DNA of 64,000 bases, from positions 62,001 through 126,000 of the forward strand of contig NZ_CABPSC010000010.1 of assembly GCF_902459585.1 (NCBI RefSeq), given 5' to 3'. This DNA is from Pandoraea nosoerga (GTDB lineage: Bacteria; Pseudomonadota; Gammaproteobacteria; Burkholderiales; Burkholderiaceae). Shown piece by piece: positions 56,502-64,000 of the stretch (the stretch's first letter is position 1; the number at the start of each line of letters is the position of its first letter). Position numbers and translations under genes: made by a program. The notes below the pieces were generated by a model. It worked only from the letters and a program-made list of their open reading frames with translations, was not told where the DNA came from and ran no database searches.

Positions 56502-56532
56502 TCCGGTTTTGCCGGGCCGCTCCGAATAGGGG
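56502..56532 (+). promoter_or_regulatory. Candidate ECF-sigma promoter, copy 2
   Basis: TCCGGTTTT (56502-56510), 12 bases, CGAATAGGGG (56523-56532), identical in both boxes and in spacing to 54344-54374. It follows the terminator and precedes the membrane protein gene by about 120 bases. Confidence 0.65.
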
Positions 56533-56652
56533 GTATCCGCCGCGATGCTCGATGAGCCCGGCGGGCAACGACGCGGGCCCGTGAGACGGCCGTGCGCTCG
56601 ACCCAACCCCTCGGCGTGCCGCAGATGCGACACCAAGCACTGGAGAGAAACG

Positions 56653-57429
56653 ATGAACCAACGTGGCAAGATTTTGCGCGACACGAGCACCGGCCCCGGC
56701 CTTGTCAGCATTGGCGGTCGCCAATATCCGTTCACCCTGGAAGGTGTGTGGCAATCGGAGCAGGCCCCCGCTGTGAACATGACGGTCGATGCGCTGATCG
56801 ACGAAGCGGGCCAGTTGGTGCAACTGCGCGCGGTCTCCGATAGCCAGCTCGCCCGCGAGGCGACCGACGAGGCACTCTCCGCAGTCAAGCAGCGCGGTAA
56901 TGCGCTCGTGGCCCGCTTCGGGGCGCGCACGCTCGGCGCGATGGGCTTGCTGGCCGTGTCCTGGTTCTTCCTGAACACCATCACGGTGCAGGTGTCGTCG
57001 AACTACAAGGTCGGCATTTCGCTGTGGAAGCTGCTGGGCCTGATCAATGCGCCGGGCGGCATGATCAACGCGCTGGGCGGTAACGGCGGCAGCGCAGGTG
57101 TGTACGGCGTTGTGGCCGCAGTCGCACTGTTCGCGCCGCTGGCCCCCTACTTTGTGCGCGATCCGCGCGCGCATCTCGCGAACCTGTTGCCGCTCCTCTT
57201 CATGGGGGTGCTGATGGCCGGCATCTACATGAACATCAGCGATGGCATTTCGCAAGCACAGGGCGCGGCAACGATGTTCGGCGGCAAGCAGGCGGCAGAC
57301 TTCGCCAGCGAACTCGTTCGTGAAGCGCTCAAGGCCGTGTCGATCGGTCTGGGGGGATATCTCGCCGTGCTGGTGAGCCTGTATCTCGCGGCAAGCGGCG
57401 TGCTCGGCTGGACGGCGGCCAAGCGCTGA
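56653..57429 (+). CDS. Membrane protein of unknown function, ECF regulon candidate
   Basis: 258 residues. An N-terminal soluble part (1-85) precedes four hydrophobic segments (about 94-110, 152-172, 178-198, 232-252). A Gly/Asn-rich loop (APGGMINALGGNGGSAG) lies between segments one and two. No family recognised. AGAGAAACG precedes the ATG. It is preceded by copy 2 of the shared promoter element. Confidence 0.72.
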   Translation: MNQRGKILRDTSTGPGLVSIGGRQYPFTLEGVWQSEQAPAVNMTVDALIDEAGQLVQLRAVSDSQLAREATDEALSAVKQRGNALVARFGARTLGAMGLLAVSWFFLNTITVQVSSNYKVGISLWKLLGLINAPGGMINALGGNGGSAGVYGVVAAVALFAPLAPYFVRDPRAHLANLLPLLFMGVLMAGIYMNISDGISQAQGAATMFGGKQAADFASELVREALKAVSIGLGGYLAVLVSLYLAASGVLGWTAAKR

Positions 57430-57519
57430 TTCGCACCGTCGACCGACATCGACTTCACGCGTCATTCCTACTTACGAACGCACTCGAATCCCGAGTATTC
57501 CTCAATAAGGATGCCCATC

Positions 57520-58308
57520 ATGCATACGCACACGCTCGCTCTGCAACGTACTTTCAAACATCTTGTGCTGACGGCGGCGTTCGCCGCAGCGTCGGTCGGA
57601 TTGTCGGCCTGTGGCGACAAGGCGCCGCAGGGCAAGCCCGCCGCCGACACCGCCCCCGCAACGCCGAATCTGGCCGACGCGACTTCGCCGCGGGCCGTGG
57701 CACAGGCGCAGCAGCAGGCCGCGCAGGCGGCGCTGCCCAAGGGAGATCCGGCCACGCCCGCATCGAGCTACGTCGAATACAACAGCGGCAATCAGTTGAT
57801 GTTTGCGTACCTCGCGCTGGCCGACATGCCGGTCGACTACGATCAGATCGCCAATCGCATGTCGCGTGACTATGCGGGTGCGAACGACGAGTTCCGCAAG
57901 CGCGATCTGCTCGCAGCCCTCAAGCCACGAATCGATCAGGCGGTTGCGCAGGCCAAGGCACAGCGCTACTTCCGCATTACCGTGAGCAATCCTGTCCAGA
58001 AGTACGACTTCGAGAAGAAGAGCTTCCCGCTCGACAGCTCGCTGTGGGAGAGCGGCTCGTTCCGCTATTTCTACGATAACGGCGAGTACCGTCTGAGTTT
58101 CAGCAATGGCGATGGCTTCCGTTATCTGGCGGTTGCCAATGAAGACGCAGCCCGCAACATTGAGTCGATGCGCGCGCGTGGCGCGGCGCCGACGCTGGTG
58201 GTCTATGGCTACACGCAATCCGCCGACATGTCGAACAAGGCCGTCAAGGCACAAATCGTCAAGGTGGCGCTGGTCGATCGTCAGGGCAACGTGTTGGCCG
58301 AGCAATAA
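57520..58308 (+). CDS. DUF4852-like lipoprotein
   Basis: About 262 residues. The signal ends in the lipobox LSAC, followed by an Ala/Pro/Gln-rich linker and a domain with SSYVEYNSGNQLMFAYLALADM, RYFRITVSNPVQKYDFEKK and FRYFYDNGEYRLSF, which I place tentatively in DUF4852. ATG 57520 is preferred because AAGG then sits nine bases upstream; ATG 57511 is too close to it. Last gene of the envelope module. Confidence 0.75.
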   Translation: MHTHTLALQRTFKHLVLTAAFAAASVGLSACGDKAPQGKPAADTAPATPNLADATSPRAVAQAQQQAAQAALPKGDPATPASSYVEYNSGNQLMFAYLALADMPVDYDQIANRMSRDYAGANDEFRKRDLLAALKPRIDQAVAQAKAQRYFRITVSNPVQKYDFEKKSFPLDSSLWESGSFRYFYDNGEYRLSFSNGDGFRYLAVANEDAARNIESMRARGAAPTLVVYGYTQSADMSNKAVKAQIVKVALVDRQGNVLAEQ

Positions 58309-58451
58309 TCCGGCCTGAGTGCGGGAGGCGCGTAATTAGGCTCGGAATCCATCTGGGAATGCCTCAAGATATGTTGTAACGTACTGCACTTAGGTGTTCC
58401 TGCCCATTGGGACTGTTGCACAACGAGCGCTCCTCCCGCGCTCGCAAAAAA

Positions 58452-59090
58452 ATGCATTCGATTATGTCAATTCGAGCCGGCTACGATACGTGGTCCACCA
58501 CGTACGACAACGACGAAAACATTACACGTGACCTCGACTCCAGGGTGACAGAGAAGCAGTTTGCGAATCAGGCTTTCCAGGCGGTCATTGACTGCGGCTG
58601 TGGCACGGGAAAGAACATTCCATTTTTTGCGGCGCGTGCGGAAAGCGTTCTGGGAATGGATTTTTCTGCGGGAATGATCGGTATCGCACGTCAAAAAGAG
58701 GTGCGCTCAAACGTTGCATTCCTGGAGTGGGATATCAGCCAGCCGTGGCCGGTGGACAGTGCCTCACATGATCTGATCAGTTGCAATCTGGTGTTGCAGC
58801 ACGTGGAACGACTCGACGCGGTGTTTGCTCAGGTGCGGCGCTGCCTGAAGCCGGGAGGTCGTTTTTTCATCAGTGAGCTCCATCCCATAAAGAAGTATCA
58901 GGGCAGCATGGCGCGCTATGTCCGCAATAGCGAGGACCTGACGGTGCCTGCGTTTGACCATCAGATCAGCCACTTTCTCCAGGCGGCGCGGCAACATCAG
59001 CTTCGCCTGGTGGATATGGATGAGGCCTGGCATGACCGCGATGCGGGGCGTCCGCCCAGGCTGGTCACATTCCTCTTTGAGAAAATCTGA
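58452..59090 (+). CDS. SAM-dependent methyltransferase (type 11)
   Basis: Class I methyltransferase of 212 residues: motif I VIDCGCGTGKN, the acidic residue in VLGMDFSAGMI, motif IV-like ISCNLVLQHVER and post-motif LKPGGRFFISELHP. The substrate is unknown. ATG 58464 is an alternative start. It is the first gene of a more AT-rich block, and codon use (more A/T third positions) differs from the genes to the left. Confidence 0.85.
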   Translation: MHSIMSIRAGYDTWSTTYDNDENITRDLDSRVTEKQFANQAFQAVIDCGCGTGKNIPFFAARAESVLGMDFSAGMIGIARQKEVRSNVAFLEWDISQPWPVDSASHDLISCNLVLQHVERLDAVFAQVRRCLKPGGRFFISELHPIKKYQGSMARYVRNSEDLTVPAFDHQISHFLQAARQHQLRLVDMDEAWHDRDAGRPPRLVTFLFEKI

Positions 59091-59119
59091 CACAGCAAGC
59101 CCATGGACGGCACCCCGGT

Positions 59120-59707
59120 CTATCGGATGACCCAGACCTCCTTGTCAATTTCCTGCCAGAGTGTCTCCAGAACGCCAAGGCGGGGTGCCGACTGCATTGC
59201 GACTGCGAGAGGACTGACCATGCGCACGACGTTCCCGGCCACGCCGGGTTGGCGTGGCGACAGGAAGTCCAGGTATTCCCGCGACAAGGATGAGGCGTCG
59301 ATCCAGTCTGTCAGTTGTCGACATTGCTCGATCCAACGCTGTAGTGCCGCGGCAGGCATGCCTTCTTCCACGCGGCATCGATCGAGGAACTCGTGCATGG
59401 CTGCTACCGTTTTTGAAATGTCGCGGGCGATCTCGGCAGCATCAGGCGCCTTTCTGACCGAACGCCGGCGATGTTGCGCCTGTGCCAGCCGTACCAACGC
59501 ATCTGCGCTGACGGACGTTGCCGACAGGCCATCGAACCCGTTCAGTCTGGGGATATCGTCAGAATGCAATTTTCCACAGAAATCCAAAATGAAATAAAAG
59601 CGTGTCTGCGGAAAGCGTATGTTCGATCTGACGTACGATTTTAAGAATTTTTTATCCAGATCATCCATGGTCTGAATAGGCGATTTCGGCATGTGCGTAG
59701 CGTTCAT
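59120..59707 (-). CDS. Hypothetical protein in the biosynthetic cluster
   Basis: 195 residues, mostly helical, with no motif recognised. It is divergent from the dioxygenase gene, with a short AT-rich gap (59708-59774) that should hold both promoters. ATG 59692 (MPKSPIQ) is an alternative start. It may be an unrelated protein or a cluster-specific helper; expression is not certain. Confidence 0.6.
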   Translation of the reverse strand: MNATHMPKSPIQTMDDLDKKFLKSYVRSNIRFPQTRFYFILDFCGKLHSDDIPRLNGFDGLSATSVSADALVRLAQAQHRRRSVRKAPDAAEIARDISKTVAAMHEFLDRCRVEEGMPAAALQRWIEQCRQLTDWIDASSLSREYLDFLSPRQPGVAGNVVRMVSPLAVAMQSAPRLGVLETLWQEIDKEVWVIR

Positions 59708-59774
59708 TGCCTAGGGCGACGACTGCAAATTTGGATGATTTCGTATTTTATTTCAGATTTCGATATCGGTAGAA

Positions 59775-60908
59775 ATGCATAAGATCAACGGCATTGTCAC
59801 GGTTGAAGTGGGTTCGCGTTTTATGGACGTGGCTTGGCGCGACGGGAGTGTCAGCCGTTACAGCAAGTTTTGGCTGCGCGACAATTGTGCGTGCGAGATT
59901 TGCGGCGACCATGAAAGCGGCAGCCGTTTTCAGTCGTGGCTGAAGATTCCGCAGGACGTGACGTTGCGCCACGTAGCATGGGACGGCGCTTGCCTCGATG
60001 TCGTCTGGGATCACGGTGACCATCGATCCCGGTACGACCTTGCATGGCTGCGGCGCAACTGCCATGTGCAAGCCACGTCGCATACGCAGAAGACCCTCTG
60101 GGACAGTACCTTGCCCGAGATTCCCACGGCTGACTATCGCCTGGCGTTGCACGACGATCGCGAGCGATACCGGTTGCTCGATCATGTGGTTCGCTATGGC
60201 TTCGTGGTGGTGAAGAATGTCGGGACCGATCCCGCAGAAACCGCCACGTTGACCCGGATGCTTGGCTATACGCGTGACACGCATTTTGGCGCCATCACCG
60301 ATCTGCAACTGCGCGAACAAGGCAGCCATTTGTCCGATTTCCCGGTCGAGATCCTGCCGCATACCGATGAAACGTACCGGCCTGTGCCCACCGGCATCAA
60401 TGTCTTTCATTGCATAACGCCCAGCCGCGATGGCGGTGGCGTGTCTTCGATGACGGACAGTCACGCCTGCGCGAAACAGCTACAAGCTCTCGACGCTGCA
60501 GCGTACGAAGTGCTGTGCAAGACCCCTATTCGTCATGCGCGCCGCGCCGGCAACGAAATCATTGTCTCGAATCATCCCGCCTTTATGAGGGACTCGGCGG
60601 GCGAGTTGACGGAGGTGCGTCTTAACGAGCGCACCATGTCTGCCCTGCGCATCGATCCGGAGCAGATGGATGCCGTCTATGCAGCCTTGCGCAAGGCATT
60701 GGAGATTGCCTATTCCGGTGCCTATACCGTCTGGTATCCCATGGAAGCGGGTGACGCCATGGTGTTTGACAATCTGCGCGTTCTGCATGGTCGCACCGCG
60801 TTCCGAACGGAGCGACTGATTCGACAGACCAATGTGATGCGCGATGAATTCCATGCCCGCCATGCCTTCCTCGCGGAGCAACTGCATTCCATCGGAAGCA
60901 ACCGCTGA
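59775..60908 (+). CDS. Fe(II)/2-oxoglutarate dioxygenase, gamma-butyrobetaine hydroxylase type
   Basis: 377 residues with the two-domain layout of GBBH/TmlH enzymes. The N-terminal zinc-binding domain has FWLRDNCACEICGDH (Cys38, Cys40, Cys43, His46). The C-terminal TauD domain has the iron triad His196-x-Asp198 (LPHTDETYRP) and His338 (VLHGRTAF), and a 2-oxoglutarate-binding Arg near 349. Relatives hydroxylate trimethylamino acids or other small zwitterions. The substrate here is unknown; the neighbours suggest biosynthesis rather than carnitine metabolism. Confidence 0.9.
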   Translation: MHKINGIVTVEVGSRFMDVAWRDGSVSRYSKFWLRDNCACEICGDHESGSRFQSWLKIPQDVTLRHVAWDGACLDVVWDHGDHRSRYDLAWLRRNCHVQATSHTQKTLWDSTLPEIPTADYRLALHDDRERYRLLDHVVRYGFVVVKNVGTDPAETATLTRMLGYTRDTHFGAITDLQLREQGSHLSDFPVEILPHTDETYRPVPTGINVFHCITPSRDGGGVSSMTDSHACAKQLQALDAAAYEVLCKTPIRHARRAGNEIIVSNHPAFMRDSAGELTEVRLNERTMSALRIDPEQMDAVYAALRKALEIAYSGAYTVWYPMEAGDAMVFDNLRVLHGRTAFRTERLIRQTNVMRDEFHARHAFLAEQLHSIGSNR

Positions 60909-60931
60909 TTTTTAATAATTATCTGACTGCT

Positions 60932-62038
60932 GTGCACAATCTTACAGAAGAACAAATATCGGCTCTGTCCAATCAATTAAATCTGGCGGACGGTCATGCA
61001 TATCGTGAATTGAGTGCGGAGGAAAGTGCAATTATTCAGAATCTCCCTCGCATCTTCATGCAAGTCGATCGCATGCAGCAGCGAGAAATTGAGCGGGCCT
61101 ATGTGCAAACGTTTCTCGGGGCGGCACGCCAGACCTGTGATCACGATGCCTGGTCTTACTTCATGTGCTTCACCGCGTCGATCGGCCTGGAAGTCGTGGC
61201 GAACTACCTTCGCCTGGAAAAGCGCACCGCGGCGTTGATCGAGCCCTGCTTCGACAACCTGCATGACATCCTGCGTCGCCATGACGTTCCGTTGCAGGTA
61301 TTCCCTGAGGCTTGGATGCAAAGCCGGCCAGATGAATTGTCGATGCATCTGGAGCGCCTTGAAGCGGACGTGCTGTTTCTGGTTGCGCCTAACAATCCGA
61401 GCGGGATGGAGCTGCCGCAGGAAAACCTTCAGGTCGTGATTGATTTCTGCGAAAAGAAAAAATGCCTGCTGGTGTTGGATGCGACCTTCCGCTTTTTTCA
61501 GCGGCCCGGGGCAGTCTATGACCAATACGCCATGCTCGCGCGCTCCGGGATCGATTGCATCCTGATCGAAGATACGGGGAAAACCTGGCCAACCAAGGAA
61601 ATCAAGGCGCCCTTTTTCAGCGTTTCCATGGGGCTGGCGCCGCGCATCGCGCATATCTACTCCGACTTTATCCTCCACGTATCGCCGGTGGCCATCGAGT
61701 TGTTGCGGAATTTTGTCGCGTTGGGTACCGAGCAGGTGCACGCCGTCATTGCGGCCAATCGTCTGGCCTTGCAGGAGGCGCTGGAAGGCACCTGTCTCTG
61801 TCCGCAAGAGGGGGGGCGCATGAGCGTCGCGTGGTTGCAGGTCACAGGGCCGCGCACGGCCACGCAGTGGCAGGCATTGATGGCGGAACACGGCCTGTCC
61901 GTACTCACCGGCGTGCAGTTTTACTGGGCCCATCCTCACGCAGGTGAGAAATACCTGCGCGTGGCGCTCCAGCGCAATCCTGCGATGTTCCAGTTGGCCT
62001 GTACCCGCTTGCGGGCCCTGCTGATGGCCGAGGGTTGA
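60932..62038 (+). CDS. PLP-dependent aminotransferase-like enzyme (fold I)
   Basis: 368 residues, GTG start. It shows APNNPSGMELP, VLDATFRFF (Asp that binds the PLP nitrogen) and the PLP Lys217 in IEDTGKTWPTKE. The family includes HisC-like transaminases and natural-product enzymes of the VioD/capreomycidine-synthase group, so transamination, beta/gamma-elimination or cyclisation are all possible. It starts 23 bases after the dioxygenase and abuts the HMGL-like gene. Confidence 0.85.
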   Translation: MHNLTEEQISALSNQLNLADGHAYRELSAEESAIIQNLPRIFMQVDRMQQREIERAYVQTFLGAARQTCDHDAWSYFMCFTASIGLEVVANYLRLEKRTAALIEPCFDNLHDILRRHDVPLQVFPEAWMQSRPDELSMHLERLEADVLFLVAPNNPSGMELPQENLQVVIDFCEKKKCLLVLDATFRFFQRPGAVYDQYAMLARSGIDCILIEDTGKTWPTKEIKAPFFSVSMGLAPRIAHIYSDFILHVSPVAIELLRNFVALGTEQVHAVIAANRLALQEALEGTCLCPQEGGRMSVAWLQVTGPRTATQWQALMAEHGLSVLTGVQFYWAHPHAGEKYLRVALQRNPAMFQLACTRLRALLMAEG

Positions 62039-62043
62039 AGACT

Positions 62044-63297
62044 ATGTCCGAGGTATCCAATCTGTTGGCGTCCTGGAACCCTGTCCCCGCGCATCAACTG
62101 CAACATGTCCGATTGGAAGAGGATATCCGCGACGCCTTGCAAAGCGTACGTTTGCGGCAGCCCGCGCTTGCGGAAAGAATCCGTCTGCTCGAATTGAGCG
62201 CCGCGGTTGGCGTGCAACATGCCTTTCTGGGATTTCCGGCGGCATCACCACAAGAGTACGACCGCTGCACAGCGCTGGCCCGGCATGTCCATGACCGGAA
62301 GTTGCCGATAGAACCTGTGTTCATGGCCCGGGCCGTGGAGGCCGATGTTCAGGCGATTCTGGCGATCCGCGACGCGACGCAGGCCCCCATGGCTGCGGAT
62401 ATTTTTATCGGCATCAGCGACTTACGGCTGCGGGTCGAACATTGGACGTTCGAACAAGCACTGCAAAAGCTTGAGAAAGCGTGTGCTTTGGCCGCGCGGG
62501 AAAACTTGCCGTTCCGGGTGTCGTACGAAGATGCTTCCCGCGCAGGGCCGGACGCGCTGACCCGGGGGCTGCAAGCGGCGACCGACTGGGGTGCCCTCAT
62601 CGTCGTGATTTGCGACACCGTGGGTGACTGTGTTCCCGAGGGGGCCCGGCGTCTGACCGAATTCGTGATGAATGTGCTCGCACGGATCCATTCCTCCGTG
62701 GAAATGGGCTGGCATGGTCACAATGACAAAGGCTTGAGTCTGGCCAACGCGTGGGCGGCCGCCACGAGCGGGGCGTCAATGATAAGCGGCACTTTTCTGG
62801 GCGTCGGCGAGCGCACCGGCAATACGCCGCTGGAGCAGTTCATCTGGTTGTTGCGGGAAGCCGGCAATAGCCACTTCGCTCTGGAACCCATGGCGCGCTT
62901 ATGTGCCCTTTTTGCCGAATCCGCGGGCATCGGCATTGCCCCGCAGGCGCCGCTGGTCGGCGCTGATGCGTTTAGCACCTCTACGGGCACCCATGTCGCC
63001 GCAATTCTCAAGAGCCGCGACTTCGGCGAGGCCTATGAGGATCTGGTCTACTCGGCCGTGCCGGCGCGCGCACTCGGTCGCGAGCAGGCTTTGTTGCTCG
63101 GGCCGGGCAGCGGCCGCGCTGCGGTGGAGTATGCGTTGCATGCCTGTGGTGTAGACGTGCAGCCGGAACGGGTCGCGCGCCTTTGGGCGTATTGCCGTAG
63201 CCGTGAGGGCTGCCTGACGGGCATGGATGAGATCCGCCTCGTCGTCGGGCAATTGCTTCGGGACGAGGCGTCTTCCCCAGTCGGAGCGTCGTCATGA
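62044..63297 (+). CDS. HMGL-like acyltransferase (isopropylmalate/homocitrate synthase relative)
   Basis: 417 residues. The TIM-barrel fold is indicated by GVQHAFLGFPAASPQEYDRC and the metal-binding GWHGHNDKGLSLANAW (His224, His226). The usual active-site motif DxTLRDGxQ is replaced: the aligned residues are EEDIRDALQ (25-33), which keep the Arg and Gln but change the metal-ligand Asp to Glu and lose the Gly. Relatives condense acetyl-CoA with a 2-oxo acid. A TTG three codons upstream overlaps the previous stop and could also start. It overlaps the next gene by four bases. Confidence 0.85.
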   Translation: MSEVSNLLASWNPVPAHQLQHVRLEEDIRDALQSVRLRQPALAERIRLLELSAAVGVQHAFLGFPAASPQEYDRCTALARHVHDRKLPIEPVFMARAVEADVQAILAIRDATQAPMAADIFIGISDLRLRVEHWTFEQALQKLEKACALAARENLPFRVSYEDASRAGPDALTRGLQAATDWGALIVVICDTVGDCVPEGARRLTEFVMNVLARIHSSVEMGWHGHNDKGLSLANAWAAATSGASMISGTFLGVGERTGNTPLEQFIWLLREAGNSHFALEPMARLCALFAESAGIGIAPQAPLVGADAFSTSTGTHVAAILKSRDFGEAYEDLVYSAVPARALGREQALLLGPGSGRAAVEYALHACGVDVQPERVARLWAYCRSREGCLTGMDEIRLVVGQLLRDEASSPVGASS

Positions 63298-64000
63298 GCG
63301 CCCGGCCGGTTGCGGTCGGGCCGGTGCTTGAGCCCGCGCTGGCGGACGCACTGCATCAGTATTTTGTCCACGCCGATGTGCAGCAATTGCTGGTGCAACT
63401 CCGGGCCTTGATGCCCATCCCCTTTTCGGGGGTGGTGCTGTATGGCAGCCTGGCGCGGCGTCCGTTGCCGGCGGAAATCGGCGACTCGGATGTCGACTTG
63501 CTGCTGCTGACCGATGAGCCTGCCCACGGCGGCATTTTCGGTTTTGCGCAGGAGGTTCAGGTGGATCTGCATGTGCAAACGCGCGCCGACACACTGGCTG
63601 ACTTCGCGTCAAACTGGGTTTACGCAGATGCGCGAATTCTCTGGGACGGAAGGCCACCCGAACTGCTGCAATGGCAAAGCACGCTGCGCGCCTGGAAGAG
63701 CGCTCACCGGCCCGAGTGGAACGAGGTGGATCGTTTGCGCAATCAGGTTTGGGCTGAGCGACTGATCCGTCGGCTTGAGAAGCTGGCTCCCGTGGATGAA
63801 GGGAAAGCCTGGCTGCTGTCGTCACGGCTGATTGCCGCCATACCGCAGTTCCATGCACACGTGCGTGGCATGCATACCACTTCGTTTAGCCAATGGTGGG
63901 GTGCGTTGGCGGTCAGCGACCCGCTGTTGCATGACCGGCTGGACCAGTACCTTTGCGCCAGACAACTCGGCCCGCAAACACTGAGAGAGATTTTTGCTCT
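63294..64000 (+). CDS. Nucleotidyltransferase-domain protein, cut by the window edge
   Basis: The first 235 codons are open and have no stop by the window end. The polymerase-beta-like site is VVLYGSLARRP with Gly51-Ser52 and DSDVDLLLL with Asp66 and Asp68, followed by a third acidic strand VQVDLHV. This is the layout of kanamycin-type (MNT/ANT) nucleotidyltransferases, used for adenylylating small molecules. The ATG overlaps the HMGL-like stop (ATGA), tying it to the biosynthetic operon. The C-terminus lies outside the window. Confidence 0.8.
   Translation, partial: MSARPVAVGPVLEPALADALHQYFVHADVQQLLVQLRALMPIPFSGVVLYGSLARRPLPAEIGDSDVDLLLLTDEPAHGGIFGFAQEVQVDLHVQTRADTLADFASNWVYADARILWDGRPPELLQWQSTLRAWKSAHRPEWNEVDRLRNQVWAERLIRRLEKLAPVDEGKAWLLSSRLIAAIPQFHAHVRGMHTTSFSQWWGALAVSDPLLHDRLDQYLCARQLGPQTLREIFA

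Overview
The window is GC-rich, densely coded DNA of a Burkholderiales beta-proteobacterium. The order mla operon, ABC pair, bolA/ibaG, murA, his operon, hinT, tatABC, DegS-type protease, petABC, sspAB is typical of the family Burkholderiaceae. Pandoraea or a close relative is my best guess, but nothing in the sequence proves the genus.

Layout. (1) 1-26.6 kb is conserved core: the Mla phospholipid-transport operon (mlaFEDACB), an ABC-2 exporter pair, ibaG-like bolA, murA, and a nearly complete histidine operon (hisG D C B H A F I E). The his operon also carries a secreted protein gene, a marC-family gene and a DUF4870 gene, and uses a short-form HisG. Then come hinT, tatABC, a DegS-type protease, a NIF3-family gene, mscL, the cytochrome bc1 operon petABC, sspA, sspB and tRNA-Thr(UGU). 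(2) 26.6-29.7 kb is a rearranged locus. The tRNA gene is followed by the 3' part of a helicase-nuclease gene that is joined directly to the N-terminal third of an aconitase B gene; acnB also carries a 5' frameshift. (3) 29.8-39.1 kb is an amino-acid/N-acyl-compound metabolic cluster: an M20 deacetylase, an MHS transporter, a Kbl/AONS-like enzyme, a fold-IV transaminase, a divergent peptide-deformylase-like protein and a LIV-type binding protein, with a divergent Lrp/AsnC regulator, then an SDR and a LysR regulator. (4) 39.3-43.0 kb is one large type Va autotransporter. (5) 43.2-47.0 kb is an island scar with a cut cupin gene, island-type hypothetical genes (one with DUF4942) and broken lysR and arsH fragments. 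(6) 47.0-58.3 kb is a poorly characterised envelope/stress module: a secreted caspase-Sel1 protein, a SulP-STAS transporter, several membrane proteins and lipoproteins, a GDPD, a YbjN protein and an ECF sigma/anti-sigma pair. Two genes of the module share an identical bipartite promoter-like element. (7) 58.4 kb to the right edge is an AT-richer, probably acquired biosynthetic cluster: a SAM methyltransferase, a GBBH-type Fe/2OG dioxygenase, a PLP aminotransferase, an HMGL-like acyltransferase with an altered active-site motif, and a nucleotidyltransferase cut by the window edge.

How the parts work together. The Mla proteins keep the outer membrane asymmetric. TatABC is needed to place the Rieske protein (PetA) of the bc1 complex encoded nearby. 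SspA/SspB form a stress-response pair. In region 6 the sigma/anti-sigma pair probably controls at least the YbjN gene and the 56.6 kb membrane-protein gene through the shared element. Region 7 looks like a pathway to an unknown small molecule. Regions 6 and 7 are the best candidates for undescribed systems. The chimera in region 2 is the clearest structural anomaly.
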